This document shows positions 30,499 through 39,043 of a DNA stretch of 64,000 nucleotides, piece by piece (position 1 is the first letter of the stretch; each line of letters starts with the position of its first letter). Origin of the DNA: Burkholderia mayonis (GTDB lineage: Bacteria; Pseudomonadota; Gammaproteobacteria; Burkholderiales; Burkholderiaceae). The stretch lies in assembly GCF_001523745.2 (NCBI RefSeq), contig NZ_CP013386.1, positions 992,001 through 1,056,000 on the forward strand. Direction: 5' to 3'. The notes below the pieces were generated by a model that was not told the DNA's origin, did no database searches, and worked only from the letters and a program-made list of their open reading frames with translations. A program made the translations under genes and the position numbers.

Positions 30499-31002
30499 AT
30501 GCATCTGAAGTTGGTTGACGCCGGGCCCGTCGACGCTGCGGTTGCGCTCTTCGCAGCGGCCGCCGACGGACGCGACGGCGGGGCGGCGGCGCAAGCCGAG
30601 GCGGCCCCGACGGCTTCCCCGAGCGACGTGCCCGTCGCCAGGGGCGGGCGTCCTGCGGCGAATTTCGTCACGATGCCGACTCAGATCAAGCGCGCGCGCA
30701 CCAACGTCGTCGTGTTCGTCGGCATCGGCGCGCCGGGCGACCCGGTCGCGAGACGAAAGGCCGTCGTTCGCGCGACGGCGTCGTCCGGACGTGCGCCGAT
30801 CGCAAACGACGCAGTGCGCGCGACCGCCGACACCACGAGGCGCGCCGACCCGAGCGAAGCATTCGACGTGCCGCATCCGATGCCGGCGCCTGCCCGCGAG
30901 GCGACGGCCGACGTCGTGCGCGGCCGCATCGACGACGCGAAGGTTGGCGCATGGACGCTCTACGACTTCAAGGAGGCCAAGCACACCGTCCTCAAGTCGT
31001 GA
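30499..31002 (+). CDS. Protein of unknown function (possibly Burkholderia-restricted)
   Basis: 167 residues from the ATG at 30499 (MHLKLVDAGP); an in-frame ATG at 30466 would add 11. It is Ala/Arg-rich with no signal peptide or membrane segment. The N-terminal half is low complexity; the C-terminal third (IDDAKVGAWTLYDFKEAKHTVLK) looks more ordered. I recognise no family. The best evidence that it is real is context: a promoter-like element and half-site array upstream, genome-typical third-position G+C, and a clear terminator 20 bp after the stop. Confidence 0.6.
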   Translation: MHLKLVDAGPVDAAVALFAAAADGRDGGAAAQAEAAPTASPSDVPVARGGRPAANFVTMPTQIKRARTNVVVFVGIGAPGDPVARRKAVVRATASSGRAPIANDAVRATADTTRRADPSEAFDVPHPMPAPAREATADVVRGRIDDAKVGAWTLYDFKEAKHTVLKS

Positions 31003-31021
31003 ATTACAGACGGGACTCGCG

Positions 31022-31055
31022 ACGGCACCGAAGCTTCAGTGCGGTGCCGTTTTCG
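31022..31055 (+). terminator. Intrinsic terminator after the 30499 gene
   Basis: Perfect 9-bp stem ACGGCACCG/CGGTGCCGT with an 11-base loop and a TTTT tail. It separates the unknown gene from the liv operon. Confidence 0.7.
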
Positions 31056-31224
31056 TATCCGTCCCGGCAAGACGCGCGGTCGCACAGTCCGCACCGTCCG
31101 CGCCGGGCCGACATCACCTTACCGGTATTGATTTAGTACCCGCAGTGTCGTCGAGTTGGCGCGATTCCATCGCTTATCCGCGTGGCGGAGCGCTCATCCG
31201 GCGGCACGGGCCAAGGAGCTTTAA

Positions 31225-32175
31225 ATGGATATTTTCGTCCAGCAGATCCTCAACGGACTGGTGCTCGGCAGTGTCTACGCCATCATCGCGTTGGGCTACA
31301 CGATGGTGTACGGCATTCTCGGCATCATCAACTTCGCGCACGGCGACGTGCTGATGGTGGGCGCGATGGTCGCGCTTTCCGCGATCACGGTGCTGCAGAA
31401 CCACTTCCCCGGTCTTGGCCACGTCGCGACGCTGGCGATCGGGCTCGGAATCGCGGCGATCGTCTGCGCATGCGTCGGCTTCACGATCGAACGCGTCGCC
31501 TATCGGCCGCTGCGCCGGGCGCCGCGTCTCGCGCCGCTCATCACCGCGATCGGCGTGTCGATCCTGCTGCAGACGGCCGCCATGATGATCTGGTCGCGCA
31601 ATCCGCTGCCGTTCCCGCAGTTGCTGCCGACCGATCCGATCAACGTGATCAAGGCGGGCGAGAATAATCCGGGCGCGGTGATTTCGATGACCGAGATCAC
31701 GATCATCATCGTCGCGTTCATCGTGATGGGGGGGCTGCTGCTGCTCGTGCACAAGACGAAGCTCGGCCGCGCGATGCGTGCGATCGCCGAGAACCCGAAC
31801 ACGGCGAGCCTGATGGGCGTGAATCCGAACTTCGTGATTTCGGCGACCTTCATGATCGGCTCGGCGCTCGCCGCGCTCGCGGGCGTGATGATCGCTTCCG
31901 AATACGGCAACGTGCACTTCTACATGGGCTTCATTCCCGGCATGAAGGCGTTCACGGCAGCGGTGCTGGGCGGGATCGGCAACCTGGGCGGCGCGATGGT
32001 GGGCGGCGTGCTGCTCGGCCTCATCGAGCAGTTGGGCGCGGGCTATATCGGCAATCTGACGGGCGGGGTGTTCGGCAGCAACTACCAAGACGTGTTCGCG
32101 TTCATCGTGCTCATCATCGTGCTGGTGTTCCGGCCGTCGGGCCTCTTGGGCGAACGTGTCGCCGATCGCGCGTAA
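31225..32175 (+). CDS. livH: Branched-chain amino-acid ABC transporter permease LivH
   Basis: A 316-residue inner-membrane permease with about eight hydrophobic segments, starting MDIFVQQILNGLVLGSVYAI as in LivH. The permease loop GRAMRAIAENPNTASLMGVN (cytoplasmic coupling region) is near residue 185. AAGGAG lies 7 bases before the ATG. First gene of livHMGF. The operon has no substrate-binding protein gene, so the transporter must use one encoded elsewhere. Confidence 0.95.
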   Translation: MDIFVQQILNGLVLGSVYAIIALGYTMVYGILGIINFAHGDVLMVGAMVALSAITVLQNHFPGLGHVATLAIGLGIAAIVCACVGFTIERVAYRPLRRAPRLAPLITAIGVSILLQTAAMMIWSRNPLPFPQLLPTDPINVIKAGENNPGAVISMTEITIIIVAFIVMGGLLLLVHKTKLGRAMRAIAENPNTASLMGVNPNFVISATFMIGSALAALAGVMIASEYGNVHFYMGFIPGMKAFTAAVLGGIGNLGGAMVGGVLLGLIEQLGAGYIGNLTGGVFGSNYQDVFAFIVLIIVLVFRPSGLLGERVADRA

Positions 32176-32185
32176 GGAGAACAAC

Positions 32186-33355
32186 ATGACATCCATTCAA
32201 CCGATCGAAACGTCGGCTTCGCTCGTCGAAGAGCGCCACACCGCGAAGACCGTCACCATCGGCGTGCTGACCGCGGCGCTCGTCGTCGCGGCGCCGCTCC
32301 TCATCGGCGCGGCGGGCGGCAACTACTGGGTGCGCGTGCTCGACTTCGCGATGCTGTACGTGATGCTCGCGTTGGGTTTGAACGTCGTGGTCGGCTTCGC
32401 CGGCCTGCTGGACCTGGGCTACATCGCGTTCTACGCGGTGGGCGCGTACACCGCGGCGCTCCTGAGCTCGCCGCACCTGACGTCGCATTTCGACTGGATC
32501 GCGCAATTGCTGCCGGGCGGCCTGCACGTGCCGTTCTTCGTGATCGTGCCGATAGCGATGTCGCTCGCCGCGTTCTTCGGCATCCTGCTCGGCGCGCCGA
32601 CGCTGCGTCTGCGCGGCGACTACCTCGCGATCGTGACGCTCGGCTTCGGCGAGATCGTGCGGATCTTCATGAACAATCTCGACCGTCCGGTCAACGTGAC
32701 GAACGGGCCGCAGGGGATCACGGGCATCGATCCCGTCAATGTCGCGGGCTTCAACCTCGCGCAGACGCACGAGATCTTCGGGTTCTCGCTGCCGTCGGTC
32801 TACATGTACTACTACCTGTTCGTGATCTGCGCGCTCTTCGTGATCTGGGTCTGTACGCGCCTGCAGCATTCGCGGATCGGCCGCGCGTGGGCCGCGATCC
32901 GCGAGGACGAGATCGCTGCGAAGGCGATGGGCATCAACACGCGTAACGTGAAGCTGCTCGCGTTCGCGATGGGCGCGTCGTTCGGCGGCCTGTCGGGCGC
33001 GATGTTCGGCGCGTTCCAGGGCTTCGTGTCGCCGGAATCATTCACGTTCTGGGAGTCGATCGTCGTGCTCGCTTGCGTCGTGCTGGGCGGCATGGGCCAC
33101 ATTCCCGGCGTGATCCTCGGCGCGGTACTGCTCGCCGTGTTCCCCGAATTCCTGCGCTCGACGATGAGCCCGCTGCAGCACATGCTGTTCGGTCACGACG
33201 TCATCGATACGGAAGTGATCCGCCAGGGCCTCTACGGCCTCGCGATGGTGATCATCATGCTGTATCGCTCGGAAGGCCTGTGGCCCGCGCCGAAGCATGA
33301 AGACCGAATCGCGAAGCTGGCGAAGCGCGGCGGCAAGAAGCCGGTGCGCGCTTAA
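32186..33355 (+). CDS. livM: Branched-chain amino-acid ABC transporter permease LivM
   Basis: 389 residues, about ten hydrophobic segments, with the LivM core ALGLNVVVGFAGLLDLGYIAFYAVGAY and the coupling loop GRAWAAIREDEIAAKAMGIN near residue 240. The start is the ATG at 32186, 6 bases after AAGGAG; the frame is open upstream into livH. Pairs with LivH to form the membrane channel. Confidence 0.95.
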   Translation: MTSIQPIETSASLVEERHTAKTVTIGVLTAALVVAAPLLIGAAGGNYWVRVLDFAMLYVMLALGLNVVVGFAGLLDLGYIAFYAVGAYTAALLSSPHLTSHFDWIAQLLPGGLHVPFFVIVPIAMSLAAFFGILLGAPTLRLRGDYLAIVTLGFGEIVRIFMNNLDRPVNVTNGPQGITGIDPVNVAGFNLAQTHEIFGFSLPSVYMYYYLFVICALFVIWVCTRLQHSRIGRAWAAIREDEIAAKAMGINTRNVKLLAFAMGASFGGLSGAMFGAFQGFVSPESFTFWESIVVLACVVLGGMGHIPGVILGAVLLAVFPEFLRSTMSPLQHMLFGHDVIDTEVIRQGLYGLAMVIIMLYRSEGLWPAPKHEDRIAKLAKRGGKKPVRA

Positions 33356-33385
33356 ACGACGCTGGTCGACACAGGAGAAAAGGTA

Positions 33386-34159
33386 ATGAGCGAACAAATT
33401 CGACTGTCCGTCAAAGGCGTGAACAAGCGCTTCGGCGGCCTGCAGGCGCTGTCCGACGTCGGCCTCGAGATCCGGGAAGGCGAGATCTACGGCCTGATCG
33501 GCCCGAACGGCGCGGGCAAGACCACGTTCTTCAACGTGATCACGGGGCTCTACACGCCCGACTCCGGCGAGTTCCGGCTCGACGGCGACACGTACACACC
33601 GACCGCGGTCCACCAGGTCGCGAAGGCGGGCATCGCGCGCACATTCCAGAACATCCGCCTGTTCGGCGGAATGACGGCGCTCGAGAATGTGATGGTCGGG
33701 CGCCACGTGCGCACGAAGCACGGCCTCTTGGGCGCGGTGTTCCAGACGCCCGCCGAGCGCAAGGAAGAGCGCGAGATCAAGGAGCGCGCGATCGAGCTGC
33801 TCGACTACGTCGGCGTGCTGCAGTACGCGGACTACACCGCGCGCAACCTGTCGTACGGCCATCAGCGTCGGCTGGAAATCGCGCGCGCGCTCGCGACCGA
33901 TCCGAAGCTGCTTGCGCTCGACGAGCCGGCGGCGGGCATGAACGCGACAGAGAAGGTCGAGCTGACGCGCCTGCTCGACAAGATCCGCTCGGACGGCCGC
34001 ACGATCCTGCTGATCGAGCACGACGTGAAGCTCGTGATGCACTTGTGCAACCGCATGACGGTGCTCGATTACGGCAAGGTGATCGCCGAGGGTCTGCCGC
34101 AGGACGTGCAGAAGAACCCGAAGGTGATTGAGGCATATCTCGGCGCAGGGGTGCACTGA
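33386..34159 (+). CDS. livG: Branched-chain amino-acid ABC transporter ATPase LivG
   Basis: A 257-residue ABC ATPase. Walker A GPNGAGKTT near residue 38, signature region LSYGHQRRLEIARAL near 155, Walker B LLALDEPAAGMN near 173, and the H-loop IEHDVKLVM near 210. The family-typical insertion after Walker A is present. Its last base is the first base of livF (TGATG). Confidence 0.96.
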   Translation: MSEQIRLSVKGVNKRFGGLQALSDVGLEIREGEIYGLIGPNGAGKTTFFNVITGLYTPDSGEFRLDGDTYTPTAVHQVAKAGIARTFQNIRLFGGMTALENVMVGRHVRTKHGLLGAVFQTPAERKEEREIKERAIELLDYVGVLQYADYTARNLSYGHQRRLEIARALATDPKLLALDEPAAGMNATEKVELTRLLDKIRSDGRTILLIEHDVKLVMHLCNRMTVLDYGKVIAEGLPQDVQKNPKVIEAYLGAGVH

Positions 34160-34875
34160 TGGCAGCGGCAATGTTGAAAATCAAGGGCTTGCAAGTCAAC
34201 TACGGCGGCATCCAGGCCGTCAAGGGCGTTGACATGGAAGTCCGTCAGGGCGAACTCGTCACGCTGATCGGCGCGAACGGCGCGGGCAAGACGACGACGA
34301 TGAAGGCGATCACGGGTCTCAAACCGTACTCGGCGGGCGACATCGAGTACGACGGCCAGTCGATCAAGGGCGTGCCGCCGCACGAGCTCCTGAAGCGCGG
34401 CCTTGCGATGGTGCCGGAAGGCCGCGGGATCTTCGCGCGGATGTCGATCGTCGAGAACATGCAGATGGGCGCGTATCTGCGCAACGACACGGACGGGATC
34501 AAGAAGGATGTCGACCGGATGTTCGGCTTCTTCCCGCGCCTGAAGGAGCGAGCGACGCAGCTCGCGGGCACGCTGTCGGGCGGCGAGCAGCAGATGCTCG
34601 CGATGGCGCGCGCGATCCTCTCCAAGCCGAAGCTGCTGCTGCTCGACGAGCCGTCGATGGGGCTGTCGCCGATCATGGTCGAGAAGATCTTCGAAGTGGT
34701 GCGCACGATCTCGAAGGAGGGCATCACGGTGCTGCTCGTCGAGCAGAACGCGCGTCTCGCGCTGCAGGCGGCCGACCGCGGCTACGTGATGGATTCGGGT
34801 ACGGTCACGATGGAGGGCGATGCGAAGCAGATGCTCGACGATCCGAAGGTGCGCGCCGCGTATCTGGGCGAGTAA
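34159..34875 (+). CDS. livF: Branched-chain amino-acid ABC transporter ATPase LivF
   Basis: A 238-residue ABC ATPase: Walker A GANGAGKTT near residue 38, signature LSGGEQQMLAMARAI near 138, Walker B LLLLDEPSMGLSP near 160, H-loop VEQNARLAL (with N for H, usual in LivF). The start overlaps the livG stop. Last gene of the operon, followed by a strong terminator. Confidence 0.96.
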   Translation: MAAAMLKIKGLQVNYGGIQAVKGVDMEVRQGELVTLIGANGAGKTTTMKAITGLKPYSAGDIEYDGQSIKGVPPHELLKRGLAMVPEGRGIFARMSIVENMQMGAYLRNDTDGIKKDVDRMFGFFPRLKERATQLAGTLSGGEQQMLAMARAILSKPKLLLLDEPSMGLSPIMVEKIFEVVRTISKEGITVLLVEQNARLALQAADRGYVMDSGTVTMEGDAKQMLDDPKVRAAYLGE

Positions 34876-34924
34876 GCACGATCGACGCTTGCCGCGCGCC
34901 GGTTCGCGCGGCGTGATTTTCAGG

Positions 34925-34961
34925 AAGCCGCCACGGTTCGCCGCGGCGGCTTTTTGTTTTG
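34925..34961 (+). terminator. Intrinsic terminator of livHMGF
   Basis: Stem AAGCCGCC/GGCGGCTT, loop partly paired, followed by TTTTTGTTTT, 49 bases after livF. Confidence 0.88.
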
Positions 34962-35163
34962 TGCATCGGCGCGGCGTGTGCATCGGGGGCGGCTGAGTGC
35001 GATGGCGTGCCGCTGACTGCGGCACTCGAAGCGACGTGCGATGTCGGCTTTCGTGCCCGACCGAGGCCTCGATGCGCGACGCGCGGCGTTCGCTGATCGG
35101 CATACCGAAAACCGACACGCAGCTCGGGCACAATGTGCGCGCCGCCATTGAACGGAGACGCAC

Positions 35164-35832
35164 ATGAGCCTCGATTACGGTTTCGTGAAAGCGAAGATCA
35201 AAGCGGTTGCGAGTCTGAAGGCGGTGGGGCGCGCGAACGAGACGCAGTATCACGTCCACCTGACGCTCGCGTTGCCCGACGGCGACTGGGACGTCGCGAT
35301 CAATGTCGGCACCAGCGACGCGGACGACTTGCTCAAGTACAAGCTCGTCTACGATTTTCATCATCCGCTCACGCAGACGCTCGCCGCCGCCGCGGAGGGC
35401 TACACCGACCTGACGAACGGCGATGCGTTGCCGGCGCTCGACTACGTGCGCAGCGACGTCCTGAGCGAAACGGGGGCGTGGCGGGTCAGCGACGTGATGG
35501 ACGGCACCGAGCATCCTGAACCGATTCCGTCGGTGTTGCGGCTCGTCGACGCCGCGCGTCAGCAGAATCTCGATTTGTACGTATTCGGGCGCACGTATGT
35601 CGAAGGCAACGGGATTCACGACACGCACATGAATCAGGGATCGGCCGGCACGCATTTTCTGCATCAGGCGGGCGACGACGCGAACGACCACAACGACGTG
35701 TGGCAGGACGGCGCGCTTCTCGTTGATCTCGGCGGCGAGCAGTGGGCCGCATATTTCGCGGCGTTCGAGCAGCAGGCGGTGCCGACCGACAGCCTCGGCA
35801 ATCCGTTGCCGGGCGCGGGGCCGATTTCGTAG
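35164..35832 (+). CDS. DUF2278 (YukJ-like) family protein
   Basis: A 222-residue soluble protein. The start (MSLDYGFVKAKIKAV), the segment HYHVHL-like QYHVHLTLAL, and the late motif GIHDTHMNQGS followed by DHNDVWQDGAL are those of DUF2278. No signal peptide. The conserved His/Asp residues suggest a metal or hydrolytic site, but no activity is known to me. It stands alone. Confidence 0.85.
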   Translation: MSLDYGFVKAKIKAVASLKAVGRANETQYHVHLTLALPDGDWDVAINVGTSDADDLLKYKLVYDFHHPLTQTLAAAAEGYTDLTNGDALPALDYVRSDVLSETGAWRVSDVMDGTEHPEPIPSVLRLVDAARQQNLDLYVFGRTYVEGNGIHDTHMNQGSAGTHFLHQAGDDANDHNDVWQDGALLVDLGGEQWAAYFAAFEQQAVPTDSLGNPLPGAGPIS

Positions 35833-36001
35833 CGAGACGCAAGCGGCGGGAAGGGGCGTGCGCTTGCGGTGGCGCGTCGGCCGGCATGCAGGTGGGGAAT
35901 CACGTCAACCGGCACCTGCTCGGGGCCGCACGCGCCGTGGTGACCGGACGAGGGCGGGGCGCGCCGCTCAGTCCGGCGGCGCGCTGCCCGCGTTTGCAGC
36001 C

Positions 36002-36460
36002 TCAATCCGCCGCGAGCCGCTTGCCGAACGAGATCCGCTCTTCCGCGCAATAGCCGAGCGCTTCGTAGAACCGGCACGCGTCGTCGTTGCCGGGCAGCAC
36101 CTGCAGGTTCACTTTCGGGCAGCCGCGCGCGGTGAGCGCCGCTTCCGCGTGCGCGAGCAGCGCACGGCCGATACCGAGCCGCCGTGCGCCGCGCTCGACG
36201 GCGAGCGAATACAGCCAGCCGCGGTGGCCGTCGTAGCCAGCCATCACGGTCCCGGCGACCCTCCCGCCGGCGATCGCGACAAAGAACAGCTCCGGCTGCG
36301 TCGCGAGCTTGAGCTCGATCGAGCGCCGCGGATCGCGATGAGGCGTGCTTGCGTCCGAGTACGCGGGAAACGTATCGCGCCACACGGCGAGCACGGCATC
36401 GGTGTCACCGTGCTCGAACGGGCGGATCGCGACGTCGTCGGCAACGAGCGCGGTCGACAT
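36002..36460 (-). CDS. GNAT family N-acetyltransferase (YpeA-like)
   Basis: 152 residues. The acetyl-CoA pyrophosphate loop RRLGIGRALL follows the strand GWLYSLAVE (about residues 85-105), and the C-terminal NDDACRFYEALGY is the usual GNAT motif B. It resembles E. coli YpeA. It begins 6 bp after the argD stop, so it is co-transcribed with argD; whether its substrate relates to arginine metabolism is unknown. Confidence 0.88.
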   Translation of the reverse strand: MSTALVADDVAIRPFEHGDTDAVLAVWRDTFPAYSDASTPHRDPRRSIELKLATQPELFFVAIAGGRVAGTVMAGYDGHRGWLYSLAVERGARRLGIGRALLAHAEAALTARGCPKVNLQVLPGNDDACRFYEALGYCAEERISFGKRLAAD

Positions 36461-36466
36461 GGGCGA

Positions 36467-37651
36467 TCAGAGCGAGTCGAGCACCGAACGCAGCATCGCC
36501 ATCATCTGGTCGATCTCTTCGTTCGTCACGTTGAGCGCCGGCATGAAGCGCAGCAGGTTCGGACGCGCGGCGTTCAGCAGCAGGCCGTCCGGCTGCATGT
36601 CGCGCGCCTTCTCGACGATCTGCGGGCCGATGTCCTTGCCGAGCAGCAGCGCGCGCAACAGGCCTTCGCCGCGCTCGCCCTCGAAGCCGCGCTCGTCCGA
36701 CAGTTCGAGCAGCTTGCGCTTCAGGTATTCGCCGCGCGCGCGCACGCCTTCGAGAAAGCCCGGCGCGACGAGCTGCGAGATCACCGCGTGGCCGGCCGCC
36801 GTCATCAGCGGGTTGCCGTTGTAGGTGCCGCCCTGGTCGCCTGCCTCGAACACCGCGACGTCCGCTTTCGACAGCAGCGCCGCGAGCGGCACGCCGCCGC
36901 CGATGCCCTTGCCGAGCGTCATGATGTCCGGCTCGATGTTCGCAAGCTCGTACGCGAACAGCGTGCCCGCGCGGCCGCAGCCGCTCTGCACTTCGTCGAC
37001 GATGAGGAGGAGATCGTGCTGCTTCGTCAGCGCGCGCAGTTGCCGCATGAACTCGTTCGACGCCGGGATCACACCGCCTTCGCCCTGGATCGGCTCGAGC
37101 ATCACGGCGACGGTCTTGTCGCTGATCAGCTTCTCGACCGAGTTGATGTTGTTGATCTCGGCCTTCGGGAAGCCCGGCACCTGCGGCGCGTAGATCGTGT
37201 CCCAGCCGGCCTTGCCGCTCGCGGACATCGTTGCGAGCGTGCGGCCGTGGAAGCTGTGGTCGAACGTGATGATCTCGTACGCGCCGTTCTTGAATTTGCG
37301 GCCCCATTTGCGCGCGAGCTTGATCGCGCCTTCGTTCGCTTCCGCGCCGCTGTTCGCGAAAAACACCTTGTCGAACACGCTGTGCTGCGTGAGCAGGCTC
37401 GCGAGCTTCGCCATCGGCTCGTTATAGAACGCGGGCGATGGGTTGAGCAGCTTCTCCGCTTGCGCCTGCAGCGCCTGGACGAGGCCGTCGTTGCAGTGGC
37501 CGAGGCAGTTGACCGCCCAACCCTGAATGAAGTCCAGGTAACGCTTGCCGGTGTGGTCGTAGAGCCACGAGCCCTTGCCGTGCGTAAACACGATGTCGGG
37601 GCGGTTCGTGATGTACATCAGCGAGTCGATCGGAAAATCGTTCAGCGGCAT
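36467..37651 (-). CDS. argD: Acetylornithine aminotransferase
   Basis: A 394-residue PLP enzyme of class III transaminases, fourth step to ornithine/arginine (it can also act in catabolism or lysine synthesis). Visible: [41 protein letters not shown], and TLGKGIGGG with the Schiff-base Lys near residue 245. The ATG at 37651 has GGAG about 10 bases upstream. An intrinsic terminator and an Arg-rich leader ORF lie directly upstream (37690-37836), suggesting attenuation. Distinguishing argD from astC by sequence alone is not secure. Confidence 0.9.
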   Translation of the reverse strand: MPLNDFPIDSLMYITNRPDIVFTHGKGSWLYDHTGKRYLDFIQGWAVNCLGHCNDGLVQALQAQAEKLLNPSPAFYNEPMAKLASLLTQHSVFDKVFFANSGAEANEGAIKLARKWGRKFKNGAYEIITFDHSFHGRTLATMSASGKAGWDTIYAPQVPGFPKAEINNINSVEKLISDKTVAVMLEPIQGEGGVIPASNEFMRQLRALTKQHDLLLIVDEVQSGCGRAGTLFAYELANIEPDIMTLGKGIGGGVPLAALLSKADVAVFEAGDQGGTYNGNPLMTAAGHAVISQLVAPGFLEGVRARGEYLKRKLLELSDERGFEGERGEGLLRALLLGKDIGPQIVEKARDMQPDGLLLNAARPNLLRFMPALNVTNEEIDQMMAMLRSVLDSL

Positions 37652-37689
37652 AGCGGCAAGCTCCAGGGCGCGGTCGGCGAAAAGACAAT

Positions 37690-37716
37690 AAAAAAAGCCA
37701 CGGGACGCCGTGGCTT
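37690..37716 (-). terminator. Intrinsic terminator in the argD leader (possible attenuator)
   Basis: The 9-bp stem AAGCCACGG/CCGTGGCTT with loop CGTC is followed on the minus strand by seven T. It is 38 bases before the argD start codon and 37 bases after the leader-ORF stop. Confidence 0.8.
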
Positions 37717-37752
37717 GGTGATTCGAACAGCTTTCGCGTAACGAGGAAGCGG

Positions 37753-37836
37753 TTACGCGCGAGTCCGTGACGAGCCGGCGGCATCCGTGCGGAGCGGCGA
37801 GCGGCGACGTCGGAGGGAGGACTGGAAGCGGTTCAT
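37753..37836 (-). CDS. Putative Arg-rich leader peptide upstream of argD
   Basis: A 27-codon frame ([12 protein letters not shown]..., ending TRA) with 8 Arg including four in a row (residues 9-12). It ends 37 bases before an intrinsic terminator that itself precedes argD. The 10-mer AACCGCTTCC occurs at the leader start and again just after its stop. There is no clear Shine-Dalgarno; a TTTACT-18-TATGCT promoter would start transcription almost at the ATG. Caution: non-coding frames in GC-rich DNA are naturally Arg-rich, so this is a hypothesis. Confidence 0.35.
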   Translation of the reverse strand: MNRFQSSLRRRRSPLRTDAAGSSRTRA

Positions 37837-37870
37837 GTGCGCAAGCATAAGGCATCACGCGGCCCCAAGT

Positions 37871-37916
37871 AAACCGCTGCGACGCGACAATTCTGTGTCG
37901 CGGCGGTTTTTTTCGA
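37871..37916. terminator. Imperfect hairpin downstream of the reductase gene
   Basis: Arms AAACCGCTGCGAC/GTCGCGGCGGTTT (one mismatch). On the minus strand, where the reductase gene ends at 37930, the tail is only TTTACTT; on the plus strand there is a T7 run but no gene upstream. Confidence 0.5.
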
Positions 37917-37929
37917 GGCCGCGCGGCGC

Positions 37930-38961
37930 TCAGACGGCGTGGGCGAGGTCCGCAGCGCTCGTAAACGAGTCCGCATAGAACTCGTCGGCGGGCAGGCTGT
38001 GGTGCTGCGTGAAGTCGCGCTGCGCGGATTCGACCATCACCGGCGCGCCGCACGCGTACACCTGGTAGCCGGACAGGTCCGGCAGATCCTCGATCACCGC
38101 GCGGTGCACGAAGCCCGTGCGGCCCGTCCACGCGTCGCTCGCGTCTGGCTCGGAGAGCACCGGCACGAACTCGAAGTTCGGGATCTCCTTCGCCCATTGC
38201 TCGGCGACGTCGAGCAGATACAGATCCTTCTTGCGGCGCGCACCCCAGTAGAGCGTCATCGGGCGCCCGAGCTTCAGATGATGCGCGTGCTCGATGATCG
38301 CCTTGATCGGCGCGAAGCCCGTGCCGGACGCGAGCAGCACGATCGGCTTGTCCGAATCCTCGCGCAGGAAGAACGTGCCGAGCGGGCCTTCGAAGCGCAG
38401 GATGTCGCGCTCCTTCATCGCGCCGAACACGTGGTCGGTGAACTTGCCGCCCGGCATGTGGCGAATGTGCAGCTCGATCTGGCCTTCCTCGTGCGGCGCC
38501 GTCGCCATCGAGTAGCTGCGGCGCGCGCCGTCCTTCAGGATGAATTCGATGTACTGGCCGGCGAGATATTGCAGGCGCTCGTTTGCCGGCAACTGCAGTC
38601 TCAGCACGATCACGTCGTCTGCGCGGCGCTCGAGCGCCGCGACGCGGCACGGCAGCTTCTTCACCTGGACGCCGTCGACGCCGGCGATCTCGCGCACGTC
38701 GACTTCGAGGTCGCTCTGCGGCTTCGAGCAGCACAGCAGCGCGAGGCCGCGCGTGCGCTCGTCGTTCGACAGCGCTGAAGCGGAGTGCGGTCCCTGCTCG
38801 AACTGGCCTTGCAAGATCGTGCCCTTGCACGAACCGCACGCGCCGTTCTTGCAGCCGTAGGGCAGATGGACGTTCTGACGCAGCGCCGCCGCGAGCACGG
38901 TTTCGCCGGTTTCGACCTGGAACTGCCGGCCGCTTTGCTTGAGGGTTACGTTAAAAGCCAT
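37930..38961 (-). CDS. 2Fe-2S ferredoxin / FAD / NAD(P)H reductase (CDP-6-deoxyglucoseen reductase-like)
   Basis: 343 residues in three domains: a plant-type ferredoxin (1-95) with [11 protein letters not shown] and a later Cys in LCCSKP; an FAD domain with RRSYSMA near residue 148; and an NAD domain with [12 protein letters not shown] near 212 and ACGAPVMVE near 307. This is the AscD/phenol-hydroxylase reductase layout, passing electrons from NAD(P)H to a partner enzyme. No sugar-biosynthesis or oxygenase genes are adjacent, so the partner is unknown and the AscD name is only annotation tradition. Confidence 0.88.
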   Translation of the reverse strand: MAFNVTLKQSGRQFQVETGETVLAAALRQNVHLPYGCKNGACGSCKGTILQGQFEQGPHSASALSNDERTRGLALLCCSKPQSDLEVDVREIAGVDGVQVKKLPCRVAALERRADDVIVLRLQLPANERLQYLAGQYIEFILKDGARRSYSMATAPHEEGQIELHIRHMPGGKFTDHVFGAMKERDILRFEGPLGTFFLREDSDKPIVLLASGTGFAPIKAIIEHAHHLKLGRPMTLYWGARRKKDLYLLDVAEQWAKEIPNFEFVPVLSEPDASDAWTGRTGFVHRAVIEDLPDLSGYQVYACGAPVMVESAQRDFTQHHSLPADEFYADSFTSAADLAHAV

Positions 38962-39043
38962 AAGTCGTTGAGAACAAAAAGTGGGGACCGTGCAACGCGT
39001 GCACGGCAGCTACAATGCATTCCTACGGATCAACCGATACACC

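Noticed and set aside
37720..37916. A plus-strand small RNA ending at the T7 hairpin 37871-37916
   Set aside because: The terminator looks good on that strand, but I see no plus-strand promoter; the hairpin is more simply the 3' end of the convergent reductase gene.
37652..38839. Long N-terminal extension of argD
   Set aside because: The open frame exists, but it runs through the terminator and the reductase gene; the transaminase family begins at 37651.
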